A stretch of DNA of 64,000 nt from Rotaria sp. Silwood1 (GCA_905250075.1 CAJNOP010000203.1:15624-79623), one strand, 5' to 3'. Shown: positions 1 through 12,077, numbered from the stretch's first letter. The notes: generated by a model not told the origin, from the letters alone. A program made the numbers and translations.

Positions 1-203
1 GTGGGTGGGTGTGGGTGTGGCTAGAGTGTGGGTGGGTGTGGGTGTGGTTGGGTGGGTGTGGGTGTGGTTGGGTGGGTGTGGGTGTGGTTGGGTGGGTGTG
101 GGTGTGGTTGGGTGGGTGTGGGTGTGGTTGGGTGGGTGTGAGTGTAGGTTAAGGGAAGGCAACATTCATACTCACACCCACACGACACACACCCACACCC
201 ACA
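1..203. repeat. Telomere-like G-rich minisatellite with inverted C-rich tail
   Basis: Positions 1-150 are G-rich and repeat a unit of about 20 bp built from GGGTGTGGGTGTGGTT-like blocks. After a short spacer, 168-203 carries the complementary C-rich type (CACACCCACAC). The block can therefore fold back on itself. It resembles the bdelloid telomere unit TGTGGG but is degenerate. For a true left chromosome end the C-rich strand would be expected first, so it is better read as an interstitial foldback of the same type as six others further along. It encodes nothing credible, although the G-rich strand happens to be open. Confidence 0.8.
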
Positions 204-311
204 TTTGTAATGATAGATTGAGTGAATCTGTTTATTTTTTAATCCTCTGTCATTGAGTGATTGAGTAATATTCTTCTTGTCTATACGGTTCCATTTCTTC
301 TACATTTCTGA

Positions 312-950
312 ATGTTGAAGTCTCACGGGTGTTTCAAATCCATGTCGAAACCCTTAAAGCCAACATTCTCGTTGTATAATATTCAACTTTATGCTATCAA
401 CACGATGGAGGATCAACTCGGTTCCTTCTACGACATTTCGAAAGACAGTGTACTGAGTCATGTATTAGTGACCGTTTCTACATCAAATAGTATTGACTTA
501 TCAGCAACATGTAAGATTATCAAAGGTGACACATACGAAAGTCGAAATCTCCTGCAATTGTCGCAAAGAGATTCGCAAATGTGATTTGCTCGAGAAACAA
601 AATCACGGATTTTCGTCGGTCTTCAGAGACAAACATGAACCACCTAGGGATTTGAGTACATACTCGAAGAAGTATGGAATGTCTCCTAGAATGATGGAAA
701 GATTCACAGGTTTTCTTTTTTGAATCTTTTCAACGATGATACACATACAAGTGGTCCGAATTGACGTCGTTCATAAACGAAGGCATGCAACAAGCAGAGA
801 CGGGAACGCAGTTTGCGCTATTTTCCAGGTTTATTGCATCTATTGAAAAAACTCGGATCACTGATCATATCGTTCAAATACACCGAATTGAATTTGTACG
901 AAGACCTTTCTGACTTGCATAGGTGATCTTGATGCCATTATGTAGAGGAA
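312..950 (+). other. Unrecognised coding remnant or partial gene
   Basis: Three consecutive stretches read like protein but lie in different frames. 493-723 includes YGMSPRMMERFTG. 746-890 can be read either as SELTSFINEGMQQAETG or, in another frame, as DGNAVCAIFQ. 838-930 includes FKYTELNLYEDLSDLHR. Possible intron borders exist (for example after ACAG near 710 and at CATAG near 930), so this may be the 3' part of a multi-exon gene or a decaying copy. I do not recognise the family. No clear start or stop could be fixed. Confidence 0.25.
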
Positions 951-1284
951 GGAAGAAAATCGACTTCTTCTCTGAAGCCTCTATTTTGTCCTAATTCATC
1001 ATGTGTATAAATACAACTGTTTTCACAAATAAAAATAGGGAGAGAGAGAAATAGGATAGAGAGGATCTGGGTGTGTGTGATTGTTCAGCTATCCGGCGAC
1101 GCTCTCTATCATGGACCTACATATATGTGGACGAAGTAGATAGAAGGTGCTGTCGTAGTGTATTTTGCATTGATCCCCATAAATAGGTGTTAATTCGATA
1201 TTCAGTTTCCTTTTTCAAACACAAAAAAAAACACACTTCATCAGAAGTATGTCCTGACAGACATGTACAGTTCAACTGAGTGTC

Positions 1285-2133
1285 TTAACTTGGGATGCGA
1301 AGGGTAGTAATGCTAGTCGTCTTAATTGGCGTCTTGATTTCTTCCGGAGCATCGCTTGTCCACAGCGTTAAGTTGTCTCGAATTGATTGCAAGATGAGTG
1401 TGCTGTCTTTGTACGACTCTTCGCTGATCGTGTCCAGTTCCGCAATGGCATCGTCAAAAGCCAGTTTGGCGAGCTGGTAGGCACGATCTGGCGCGTTGAA
1501 GATGTCATAATAGAAAATGGAGAAGTTGAGGACAAGGCCAAGCCGAATGGGATCGGTCGATGTCAGATTTTTCTTAGCAATGTTGAGAGCTTCGTCGTAG
1601 GCTCGTTGCGATTCTTTGATCATTTTCTGTCGCTCGTCATCTGTGGCAATCTCCGCCAAATAGCGGTAGCTATCACCTTTCATCTTCCTGTAGAATACTT
1701 TTGATTCCGCCGTGGTCGCTTTTGGAATGAGGAACTCATCGAGCAGGGTCAAGACTTCGTGGCAAATGTCTTTCAGCTCTTTTTCGAGTTTTTTTTGTTG
1801 AAGTTTGGAAGCTACAGTTTTCTGTTCGATTCTATGGATGACTTGCCACGATGCACGACGAGGACCGAGGACATTATTGTAAGCCACTGAGAACAAGTTT
1901 CTTTCCTCGTGTGTTAACTCCACTTTTCTCGACATAACCACTTTTTTCATCGCGGCGAACATGTTGTCATAGTTGTCACTTTGTTCGGCGAGCTTGGTCA
2001 CCTGAACTTCTTCTTTGCCGTTGAATATGATGACTGGATTCTCGTCGCTGCCAACCTATTCAGTACGATTTTATTCAGAGAAGATTTTCTCATTTACCCG
2101 TTTCCTATACAACTCTTTTGAGGAATACCCCAT
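1285..2133 (-). CDS. 14-3-3 protein, copy A
   Basis: The gene encodes a 14-3-3 adaptor, a cytosolic dimer that binds phosphoserine/threonine peptides. There are two exons, 2098-2133 (12 codons, start [12 protein letters not shown]) and 1285-2055, joined across a 42-bp intron with GT-AG borders in phase 0, giving about 268 residues. Family hallmarks are [12 protein letters not shown] (helix A), [45 protein letters not shown] and the last-helix segment [12 protein letters not shown]. The segments that carry the phosphopeptide-binding Lys/Arg/Tyr cluster are present. It is longer than the usual 245-250 residues because of an N-terminal extension of about 28 residues and a Thr-rich tail. A paralogue lies about 1.2 kb upstream on the same strand. 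Codon use is less AT-biased than in the genes from 17 kb onward. Confidence 0.93.
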
Positions 2134-3349
2134 TCGATTGAACTTCGAACGCTAAACTGGTCAAAATGTTCAGATATTTAAACAAGATTGTCTGCCGAGT
2201 CCACATAGACGACAACGTATCTCGAAAAACGGTATTCCCATACTATTCGTTTCAAAATACAATTGTCAGTCAGTGAATGCTTACTAACTCCAGGGCACAA
2301 TCAGCTAGCGAGAAACGGTTTTGACCATCAGTGCCGTCGCCAAAGGGGACGGGGTCATAACTCCTCCCCATATACGAAAAATTTGTCGTTTTCTCCAGCG
2401 GAGTTTGGAAATTATTTCGAGCACCCCCAAAATATCGGTCTGCCCCGTACTTTGAACTTTATACGATTTGAGCAACGGCATTTCGAAATTTCGTTCCTCC
2501 AAGCGTATGAAGTTGAATTTTACTAAACATACGTATTTCAACATGCTCGGAAATCTGAGATACACGAGAACCCTCTATGAGAAATTTCAACGCAGGTCTT
2601 TGTAAAAAAAAAAAGCTTTTGAAACGTTATAATCCCTATCCTAGTGCCGTGACCCTATGAAAACCAACATTTTTTAAACAGATTCGAAATTCGGTAAAAG
2701 GTGAAAACAAAATTGAAAGTTCATACAAGGGGCACCTTTTGAAAATTTGACGGCTGTTGACCAAGGATATGTGGGAAGTTGTGTTTTTCAGCGAGAAAAA
2801 GCAGTTTTGGCAGAAGGTGGTGTCTTTCATCAGCTCAATTGTTTTCAAACTAGTGCTGACGTTGACCAGCATTGCTCTACTCCACACAGACGACTTAGTA
2901 AATTGTCGTGTTGTCTATCAGATGTGACTGCTGTCATAAATAGCAAACATATTGTACCTATCATTCTCTTATCTTTCTTCTCGCCCGTACACATATAAAC
3001 TGCTTGAAGATCTCCCAGTCAATAAAGAAATAAAGCAAAACGAATACACTATCAATTTAGAGCACCTTACCGGTGCTTACCGGTCATTACCAGCACCTAC
3101 TGGCGCCGTTTTGCCTACCATCATTCTACCGCTCAGAACACCGATCTGTGGGAAAACCTTTGCCAGACCAGTCAGTCGCCAGTACTGATTGCATCTATAA
3201 AGCTGATGACTTCGAAAAAGACATTTTGAAAGATTCTTCTACGGCGTCTCAGAATTTGAAACTGATTTGCTCCAAATAGTTTGTCGTTCTTTTCGTCCTG
3301 CGTTTTTGGCAAACTTAGAAAATTTCGACTTTTGACTTTTCTGCAAGAA
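2134..3349. other. Spacer between the two 14-3-3 genes, no gene recognised
   Basis: This stretch holds only short overlapping open frames on both strands (for example 2263-2526 plus and 2305-2565 minus). None has a recognisable domain, and no credible splice chain joins them. The sequence around 3068-3110 repeats ACCGGTGCTTACCGGTCATTACC-like words. It may hold decayed mobile-element sequence and the promoter of copy A. Confidence 0.4.
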
Positions 3350-4042
3350 TCAAAACTGTACCACCTCGTTTACATCCGGAGTGTCGCTCGTCCACAGCGC
3401 TAGGTTGTCTCGAATTGATTGCATGATGAGTGTGCTGTCTTTGTACGAGTCTTCGTTAAGTGTGTCCAGTTCCGCAATCGCATCGTCAAAAGCCACTTTG
3501 CCGACCTGACAGGCATGATCTGGCGAGTTCAAAATCTCGTAACAGAAAATGGAGAAGTTGAGGGCAAGACCAAGCCGAGTTGGATGAGTTGACGGCAAGT
3601 TTTCGTTGGCAATGTCGAGAGCTTCGTTATAGGCTCGCTGCGATTCGCTGATCATTTTCTGACGCTCATCACTTGTGGTCACTTCCGCCAAATAGCGGTA
3701 GCTATCGCCTTTCATCTTCTGGAAGAATACCTTCGATTCGGACGTGCTCGCCTTCGGAATGAGAAACTTATCGAGCAATGTCAAGATTTCATAGCAAGTG
3801 TCACTTAGCTCCATTTCGATTTTTTGCAGCTGCTGCTTGATGGCCGCGTTCGCGGTGTCTTTCAGTACGTTTTTGGAAGTCACTCGCCATGCTGATCGGC
3901 AGGCGTCGATGACTTTCTCGTAGGCCACCGAAAACAAATTTCTCTCTTCGTTGGTGAACTCCGCTTTCTTCAACATAGCCACATTTTTCATTGCATCAGC
4001 CATATCATTATAGCGTTCGGCCTGTTCGGCGAGCTTGGCCAT
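3350..4042 (-). CDS. 14-3-3 protein, copy B
   Basis: Second 14-3-3 paralogue, 230 residues from ATG 4042, in tandem with copy A and clearly its duplicate. It carries [59 protein letters not shown] and [12 protein letters not shown], so the whole helical core is intact. The tail differs from copy A (ends DVNEVVQF). Upstream of the ATG the frame stays open to an AG acceptor at 4097, at the same place as the intron of copy A. However, the matching first exon is not visible: the region behind the GTAAAT donor at about 4135 has an in-frame stop. Either translation starts at 4042 or the first exon has been replaced. Confidence 0.92.
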   Translation of the reverse strand: MAKLAEQAERYNDMADAMKNVAMLKKAEFTNEERNLFSVAYEKVIDACRSAWRVTSKNVLKDTANAAIKQQLQKIEMELSDTCYEILTLLDKFLIPKASTSESKVFFQKMKGDSYRYLAEVTTSDERQKMISESQRAYNEALDIANENLPSTHPTRLGLALNFSIFCYEILNSPDHACQVGKVAFDDAIAELDTLNEDSYKDSTLIMQSIRDNLALWTSDTPDVNEVVQF

Positions 4043-5154
4043 CTGTAATCCATCTGCCTCGTTTGAGATTACTGCTGCATTCTTGTTGCTCGTAACCTAT
4101 TCGTTACAGACTTCTTTATATATTAGAATATTTACAAACGATCTCGTGAGTTATTGAGGTATGGAATTCGCGAACAAATGACAAATAATGACTACGGGGT
4201 GGACGGACAACAAAAAATGAAGTCATCCTTACATTGGTAAAACTGAGCCGGAGCCTTAAGTTATGAAAGGATCCGGCCGGATAAGGATCGAAATCTGCTC
4301 CCTCTTGAATTTATTTCTAATATATGCAGTTCGAAAGTCCACATTTTTCTACACATTTCTCCTTGTTAGATTTCGTTTTCTACTTTGACAGTCTATAGAT
4401 ATAGATGTTAATTTGGGTATTGGTGTTAGAAGTTATCGTCATGCGCTATATTCGCATTGTACTCATCAAATCTTTTCTGATCGCTGACTGTTATTGATAT
4501 TTTATACCATGGATATATGCACTCTTTTCTTCAGCACTACAAAAGTTATGTTTAATTTTACCGTGTATTTCAAGGAAAAGCCTGTAATTTTGTTCTACAC
4601 TGCGATACCACGTGAAAAACGAGCAATTATAAACAGAAGAAGGACAAACAAAATGTTCACTTACATAGGACGATTGGCTTGATTTTTTCGAGGTAGTAAG
4701 ATCTAAATATGTGTTCATAGTGTAGCAGTAAGTTGAGAATAGCTATGTTAGTCGTGTGTTGACAAAAATTTTATGCCTCAGTACTATCACAGCTATTTAC
4801 AGTTATGTTCCACTTCTTCTATGTTCTCTCTTCAACTTCTGTATGACCTAGTTAATCACTTTGCACCGAACTTGTGTGTATCGCACTCTTCTCTCGCGTG
4901 ACCCCTTCTCACGCACTGTTCCAAAGAGGAAAAGACTGATTTTGGATTCTGAAGATGGTTTGAGATTTCTAAAGATTTCTACATTTATCATTGTCATAAG
5001 TTCTCTCAATGCTTCGGCATTCGGTTATTGGGACAAATCCAGTTCTGTGCAAATAAAGAATAAAGATTGGTTTAGAAAATGCGCTTCGGTGTTTAGCTTT
5101 TGAAATGTTTCAGAATGAATCAACGTTCATGTAGAATGACTTGAATTTTGTATA
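4043..5154. other. Intergenic, no gene recognised
   Basis: Presumed upstream region of 14-3-3 copy B followed by about 1 kb of AT-rich sequence with only short open frames that show no recognisable domain. A small GC-rich near-palindromic word (GGATCCGGCCGGATAAGGATC) lies at about 4270. Confidence 0.4.
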
Positions 5155-5493
5155 CGTGTTGGGTCAAAAGTCACTTTATCGGAAAGAAAATTGAATGGCT
5201 TCTTTACGGCTCGAGCAAACAAGCTGATCTTTTTACCAAAGATAGAGGCATGTTCATACTCTAAATCCATATGGACAACATTAGTGAGAGCCTTTGTTAA
5301 ATATATTGTTTTTTTCCTATCTGTGGAAAAGTAAACTTTTTCTGTTGAGGTCAATAGTGATACTTGACCAAAGGTCTTTCTAAGCATGTCCTTATGTATA
5401 CAAAGCTTGAGCATGTCTCTATCATTGATAAAAAATCAACTCGTGATGAAGATATTCAATTTTTTTCGATAAAGTGACTTGTGGCCCACTCTG
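5155..5493. mobile_element. Tc1/mariner-like MITE with ~45-bp terminal inverted repeats
   Basis: The ends form long imperfect inverted repeats. The left end reads CGTGTTGGGTCAAAAGTCAC, continuing with TTTATCG. The right end in reverse complement reads CAGAGTGGGCCACAAGTCAC, followed by the same TTTATCG and then ATTGAAT. Both ends are bordered by TA (5153-5154 and 5494-5495), the target duplication of Tc1/mariner elements. At 339 bp it is non-autonomous. The minus-strand open frame inside has no transposase motif. It sits just downstream of the 3' end of the PARP4 gene. Confidence 0.75.
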
Positions 5494-5772
5494 TACTTCT
5501 TTCGAATCGGGTATGGGAATGGGTGATAGAAACAGTGAGCCACACCTGCGCCTACCTCATAAGTAAATTAGAACTAATTAGTTACTGTGGCAGATCTAGA
5601 CAAACGGAAAAGAATATTTTGTGTAGGTTTTCTGGATGTGTTGCACATTTAATTAAATAAAATGGTGCGTTCATTTTTTTTCGCGAATAGATTTCGTCAT
5701 TCTCTCATCTTAATCTAAATTACACTATACGTAGACGGAATCGAATATTGTAGAGAAAAAAGAAGAATATCT

Positions 5773-8700
5773 CTAGTTCAAGATTCTTGAAGTAGAATAA
5801 TTGTGTTTCTTACCATTAATTTCGTCGCTTGTTTCACTGCAAGAAGCAGAATGTCAAATTTTATTTAGAACATTTATTTTTACGTACGATTCATCAGTAT
5901 CGATCTTCAAATTGTGCGCTTCACATAGTTGTTTCAATGCTTGTCGTTCTTCTGACGTTGCATTTTTCATTTCAATCATTATATCTATATTGATTTTTTC
6001 GAATGAAATTTGAAATTCGAGTTCAATTTACATACCATTTCGCATTTTATCTTCGATTTGATTTGCTTTTTCCGGTTCATTGAATGAATAATGATACGCA
6101 CGTATGATTGTCATCATCATATCAAATTTTGCATCGTCACCTGATCGATAAGAAATTTTTTCACAAAACTTTTCAATATCGACAATCGAATCTTTTTTGC
6201 TTAAAATCGATGCACTTTCGAGTGAAATACGTGCATTAATCAATTTCTGTTTAATCGATGTTAAATGTGACATATCACCATCCCATCCAATATATGGAAG
6301 CAAGTCGATATCACGATCGACCATTACATTAACAAGACGAACGCCTATGAAATAAAGTACATGTGTAAATATTCTACATAGTTATACTTTGATGAAACCT
6401 GTTTGATGAGTTTGTGTATTATCACGTTTTTCGATAGCAATAAAGCTCGTATATGGACTTATAACCGAATATTTTATGCTTAAATCGATAAGATCTCGTT
6501 TGTATTGAATTTTGATTAATTCATTCTCGCTTTCGTCGATATGCAATATTCCATTATCGAAATCATCAATAATCGCTCGAGCAGTTAGACAATGTAGAAT
6601 GCGACCTTTGGTCATTGTTACTGTACTACTAAATACAGTTGTAACAAATTCTTGTCCATTGATTGTTGCTGTCAATGTTGCCTTATGACAATTTCGTATA
6701 AATCGATAGACAGTAAGTTTCATTCCATTGAATAATGATCGAATCATTTTTGGAGCTTGGTTATTGAATTTTTGTTGCACATCCAAACTACTATCATGCC
6801 AATCGATTGATATACTTGTAACACATGGTTGTCGAATATGTTCGAGAATATTTTGTACTTTAGTTTTCCATTTTGATCGATAATTCGAATCGAAAATGGT
6901 TGTTAAACCACCTCCATTTGCTCCACGGGTTAATCGTTTCAAATTGTGTTTATTAGCAACATTGCCAATAGCACATGTAAATAGACGATCACGACACATT
7001 GTCGATTGATGTTCGAGTAGAGCAAGAATTGATTTAAGATCATGAATATGTCCATCGGATAGAAGAATAAATTGACGAGCAAATTTCGATGATGATGATG
7101 ACAACAGAGAATATCGATAGAGGACAGCAAATAGATCCGTATTACCACGATTGACAAGTGAATGCTAAAATAGATGAACATCTATACATTCAGGAATCAT
7201 CATATTCAAAATGAAAACGAACCAGAACAAAGTGTTTGGCTTTATCAAGATTCTCTTTTGTCGCCGGCATTGCAATTGGAAAGCATTCATCATTATCTAA
7301 ATAGTTCAAATTTGAATAATAGAAGTACTATAGACTATTCTTTGTCGAACCTGATCCAAATGTAACAATATTAAAAAGTATATTTCCATTATCAATTGTC
7401 AAATTCGTCAGAAACAAATGAGCCAATTGTTTAGCCTGTTGTACATGACTACCATCCATTGAATTGGATACATCGATAAGAAAAATAATTTCGATTTGTT
7501 CATTTGATTTGGTCGATGGTTCGAATCGTGGATAAAATGTAAGCATACATGCTTGAGAATCATTATTATCATCATCCAATGACAATGTTTCATTTAACAT
7601 TCGAGGTAAATTAGCATTTTTCAGTGTAATCGAAAGAATAAAATCTCGATCAAGTAAAACATTATCGACAAGTTCGATCATGGCTATACAATCGGTTAAT
7701 TTTCGACGAAGACAATGTGTTGGCGAAAATAATTTGATTATTTCGTATGGCATTCGAATTGATGCTTTGAGACTAAATTCAACTCTTTCATCGACAATAT
7801 CAATCGATCGTATTGTAGATTGATCTTTTGTTTCGATCGCTTGTTTCGTTTGCCATGAAGCCATTTTGGCTGGAAAACGAAATATAATATCACCATTTTC
7901 CATTTCTAATTCGGCAACATAAATTATCTTAATAATGACTTCAGTATTCGCAGGCAAATTGCCAACAGCGATGCTGAATACTTCGGCCTGTTCTTGATGC
8001 ATCAAATAGGCACCATAATCTTTTTCAATTGCTTCACGATATTCTTGTTTAGCTTGTTCTTTTTCTTTGACAATACCTTTGATTACTTTATTATTGATAT
8101 GTGCTTCAAACCCGCATACTGTTGAATTTTCATCAAGAGGAAATACGTATTTTGCTTCGATTGGTATTGAACTCGTATTATGATAGACTTGATAGAGAGC
8201 AACCTTTTTTTTGGAAACGTGATGAATTATTAAACGTCAATCGAACATCAATTACCTCAACTATAGTATCGACAATTTGAGCACGAATGTGAAATGATTT
8301 AAGTGGTACAAGTTTGCCCGACGATGGACATACTAAACCATAATCCTGTTCGGCAACTTGAATGACTTCATCATCGATTGTCAATGGGACTTCGACTAAA
8401 GAGCAAAACAGAGCAAAAAATAAAAGAATCGAACATTATTCTAAAAATAGAATTATTATTTACCGTGTTCACTTAATTTCGATAGATGTTGTTGATTGTG
8501 AACAATTGGTAATCGTTCTAATTTAATATTGAGAACATCGTTCGGTATCCATGAAACTTCGACAATGTAGAGTAAACGTTGTTGATCGAGTTCATATATC
8601 GCATATTCGTTATCCTATTTTGATCAAAATAAGATATACTAAAAAATGAGTAGGACGTATGGACTAATTATTTCGGACTTGTTTCGGTGTTGCAATCAAA

Positions 8701-11616
8701 TCAAGGACAATCCTTTGTCGCATTACAAAGATAGCACTTCTGCGGTGGGTGATTACAAATATTATATTTCGATAGAATTAAGTCTATAAAGACCTCGAAT
8801 ATCCTTTGAAAAATGCAGAGAGACGTTTGTGACGTCAAAAAAAGATTATACTCTATGCCATATTTAATCGACTTTGGTCGTTCTTTCGACTTACCCGGTT
8901 GCCTAACAGAGACTGACGGTACTGTAAAAAAAGTGTATCGTATCGGCACTGCAAAAGATTTACGATATACCGTCTCGCGAAATACCGTTGTAATGCTACT
9001 GGTAAAATATCTAATTTTTGTTGCCGGCAAAATTTATGTGGAACCGCTTTTTTGGAACATTTTTTACTTTGGGCATTCAACTTTTTCCGCAAGTTTTGGC
9101 ATACACAGGCATATGTTTTTCAGAAATCTGCCGCGCGCGACGCAAATTTCTGACGCTCTAGTGGGATTTTTCTTGAAAAATATTTCACTTAGAAGTTGGG
9201 TCCCCGAAAGCAACCAACTCCCCAGTACTGCCTAAAAAATGTTCAACTTTTGCCCCCATCTAACTGACATTCTCGATAATTTAGGAGGGTTACTCACTAA
9301 TACTTTAACAACACTAATTAGAAACATTTATTATTAATTAGCTAAAAAAATGATCGCTTAATGGGCATGGCACCAAGTGCCGAGACACTGTATCAGGCGG
9401 CATTGGCAGATGGCGATTTCGAACTGTGTCATCATCAATTTCGATGGCAAAAGTTCGAGAATGATTTTTTCAACAAGATTGAATGAAAATACTTACAGTG
9501 AACATTGAATTATTCTCCTTCGTTCGTCTAACTCCGTGCGTACTATGAAAACTATCAGGCGGCTTTGTGAGAGTCGGCGAAAACGAAAAATAGTTGGCTG
9601 ATTCGCCTAGTGCTACTTGACAAATGCATAATAATCGTCGACCGGGTCGTGTTGTGCTAACCGTTGTATATTTAAGCGATGTGGACACAGAATCCGAAAA
9701 ATAAATCCCGTAACCAAGACAGCCAATATCAACTCGCGTGACGCCTAATTCATCGACTACCATTTTGGGCATGACCAGACCACTGAATATAAACAAATGA
9801 ACTATTAATATTATTAGGAACAAGAAAAGAATTCTACCGTGAAAGAATCCCAAGAAAGTTGTTATATCTTGACCCATGAAAAAGCTGTCGTTGATTGGAT
9901 AATGACATACGAAAATTGAGTGCATCCGTCTGTTTGGTCACATTGAATATGTGATGAATAACAACTTGTTCACCACTAGTAAACAACAAACAAACTAGTG
10001 TTATTCAATAAAATTAGAATTCTCCGCACTCATCTGTTGATATTTGAATTAGATCGACTATGGCTTTAAATTCGGGTGTAGAATCATCCAGTGTTTTAAT
10101 GTGACATTTCAATGCTCGATACTTGGCTTCAATCGATGCTCTTACATTCCAATTGGTGAGCTCATTTACTGTGAGCATATCTCGTAACATCTGAACAATG
10201 ACAAAATCAAGTGCAAAACAGCAAGCGAAGATGATAACGTACTTGACATAAGTCAATTTTTTCGATCAATATTCGACGATTTTTTACAAGATCAACATTG
10301 AATTGTGGTCGATGTGGAATCAGTGAATAGAAACGATGTGCAGCAGCTGAATCATTGCTCGATTTGAGTTCAAGTAGAGCAGCTTCCGCTTCGATGATCT
10401 ATTTAGTTTTCACCAAAAAACAATATAATAAGTTACGTGAAAGCAATAAACAAACACACCGATTTCAGAGTGATCAATTCAGGTGATACACTCAACATTG
10501 TATCGAGATTACCAATCGATTCAAGCCAAATGGATTCGACCAATTGACATACATTCTCGTCGAGCATTTGCGTGTCGATACGATGTGAAAACAAAGACTA
10601 GAACGAATCTCACTAGTTTGTTTTTTTTTCAGTCTCAACGAATAGCTTACTTACACGTAACAATAATTTCGATCCTAATTTATCAGGTAACATCTCTCGA
10701 ACTGGTATCACACGTGGCATGATGGCCACTCGATAATAATACGATGCAAACAATTGTTGTAGTTCATTTGAATCATCACCGAATGCATATTGTATCGATA
10801 TTCGTTTGCCTTGTTCTTGTCTTTCGCCAACAATTGTCTGCTTTTCGTATCGAAATCGTAGTCGGTAGTCGCTCGTTATTCGATCATAATATTGTTCGGG
10901 GATAACCTGAAGTTCAAGAGCAAAAAAGACATCCGACTTGTCATTGGTTTCCTACGTCATGAATAAAAACAAGTAAGAAAAAATCAAGAATAGCATTGTA
11001 CTTTGAAAATGGCCCATTTACCAATTGTGCAATGTATCGACTCATCAAATCGAGGCAAATTGGTGTCGTCCGAATTCCATAGTTTGATTTTAGTCAAATC
11101 GAATTTGTTGATTTTGATCGTGCTTGTCCGAGAACCTGTTCCGCCTTCTTATCAAGCGACAGTATGATTTTAAGAACGATGAAGAAAATTTACCTATGAC
11201 TGGTATAGTACCAGTCTTTGTAAAATTTTCCTGATCTTCAACTGGCTTAATGATAAATTTGCTAATATCTATGACCGTCTTACCAGGAAGTAGACGACGA
11301 CATTCGTACACATATTCAACATTGACCAGTGGCAAACCGAGCTGTTTAGCACGACGTGTCTTGTAAGTATCCACATCATTTGTAACCAAAACGTAGTCCG
11401 TCTGAAAGGAAGAATTAATTTCAAAAACAATTGTTTGAAAAAAACAAAACAAACCCATACACTAGCTGTAAGAATGTATGAAATATAAGCTTGTTCTACA
11501 CGTAAATAGTTGATAAGCTCTTGTTTAGCTTTGAAACCTATTTCACGGCCAAGTTCGAGTACAAATGTTTTGCCTTTGAATGGTGACGAGAATGAAGAAG
11601 ATACAGTTTGTTTCAT
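5773..11616 (-). CDS. PARP4: Vault-type poly(ADP-ribose) polymerase (BRCT-PARP-VIT-VWA)
   Basis: A PARP4/vPARP-type enzyme that would transfer ADP-ribose from NAD+. Seventeen exons join in consistent phase to about 1378 residues: 11461-11616, 11194-11401, 11002-11144, 10655-10951, 10460-10597, 10243-10398, 10030-10190, 9838-9975, 9497-9782, 8464-8614, 8256-8395, 7351-8203, 7223-7296, 6399-7164, 6036-6344, 5888-5984, 5773-5836. Domain order: BRCT (about 1-95), PARP helical domain (about 268-420), catalytic domain (about 425-600), VIT (about 620-760), VWA (about 897-1080). The H-Y-E triad is intact: His453 in LFHGSR, Tyr493 in GIYFSDSVSTSLKY, Glu564 in DNEYAIYE. The VWA MIDAS reads DVSNS. After the VWA a short stretch matches human PARP4 (DIDLLPYIGWDGD), then the protein ends. 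The long C-terminal region with the MVP-binding part is not visible. The last exon and stop are the least certain part. Confidence 0.93.
8615..9496. other. 882-bp intron of PARP4 with inserted sequence of unknown origin
   Basis: All other introns in this gene are about 40-130 bp, yet the one between the exons ending NNSMFT and starting DNEYAIYE is 882 bp. The flanking exons join directly in phase 0 and match PARP4 across the junction, so nothing coding is missing. The intron holds a 140-codon plus-strand open frame (8813-9235) without a recognisable domain, and a less AT-rich stretch near 9361-9480 that also reads open. I found no convincing terminal repeats or target duplication. Confidence 0.5.
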
Positions 11617-11990
11617 CTGAACATAGTTTAGAAATGATTTAATTGATCAATAAATGTATTCATTATCGTTTTTTCGCTTCAATAGAACGCAAAAAACAAG
11701 ATGTTTTCAACATAATCATGTGGAGGTACAGGCAGCTGCTGCCAATGATTAATGTGCTTACCTGCTATTTTGTTGAGAGTAAAAGCAAAAAAGAAAAACA
11801 ACAACGCATGCTACTGATTTTTTTTTCTCATTCTAACGCTGCATGTGTCGCACATGTTGTGTGTTATTGCACAAGTCAAAAGAAACGATCCTATTATGAG
11901 AATGATAACTATGTTGTTGATCGACGTCATGATATCATGCTGCAAAGAATATTGTTGTCGTGAAAAAAAGTCAAAAATTCTATATCGAAT
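11617..11990. other. Upstream region of PARP4
   Basis: AT-rich DNA 5' of the PARP4 start codon, presumably holding its promoter. No core promoter element could be assigned with confidence. The open frames here have no recognisable content. Confidence 0.35.
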
Positions 11991-12077
11991 TGGGCGTGGG
12001 GTGTGGGTGTGGGTGTCATTGTGGGTGCGTGGATATTCTATTCTCTTATGACAGCCATACCCACACCCACACCCACC
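11991..12077. repeat. Telomere-like foldback repeat
   Basis: GTGTGGGTGTGGGTGT-type repeat at 11994-12033, a loop ATATTCTATTCTCTTATGAC, then CATACCCACACCCACACCCACC to 12077. The arms are complementary, so the unit can form a hairpin. The loop resembles those of the other copies (ATTCTTCTTCT near 61230). Confidence 0.8.

Noticed and set aside
1..203. True chromosome end at the left edge
   Set aside because: The G-rich strand comes first and is followed by its inverse, whereas a left telomere should start with the C-rich strand; six similar interstitial blocks exist.
5..256. 83-codon open frame in the G-rich repeat
   Set aside because: It is the translation of a minisatellite (Val/Gly/Trp repeats), not a gene.
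312..950. Assignment of the 5' remnant to a 5'-3' exoribonuclease
   Set aside because: Some words felt reminiscent, but no catalytic or structural motif supports it, so it was left unnamed.
6028..8384. Separate inter-alpha-trypsin-inhibitor-like (VIT-VWA) gene
   Set aside because: The exons join in phase to the PARP catalytic and BRCT exons upstream and follow human PARP4 order across every junction.
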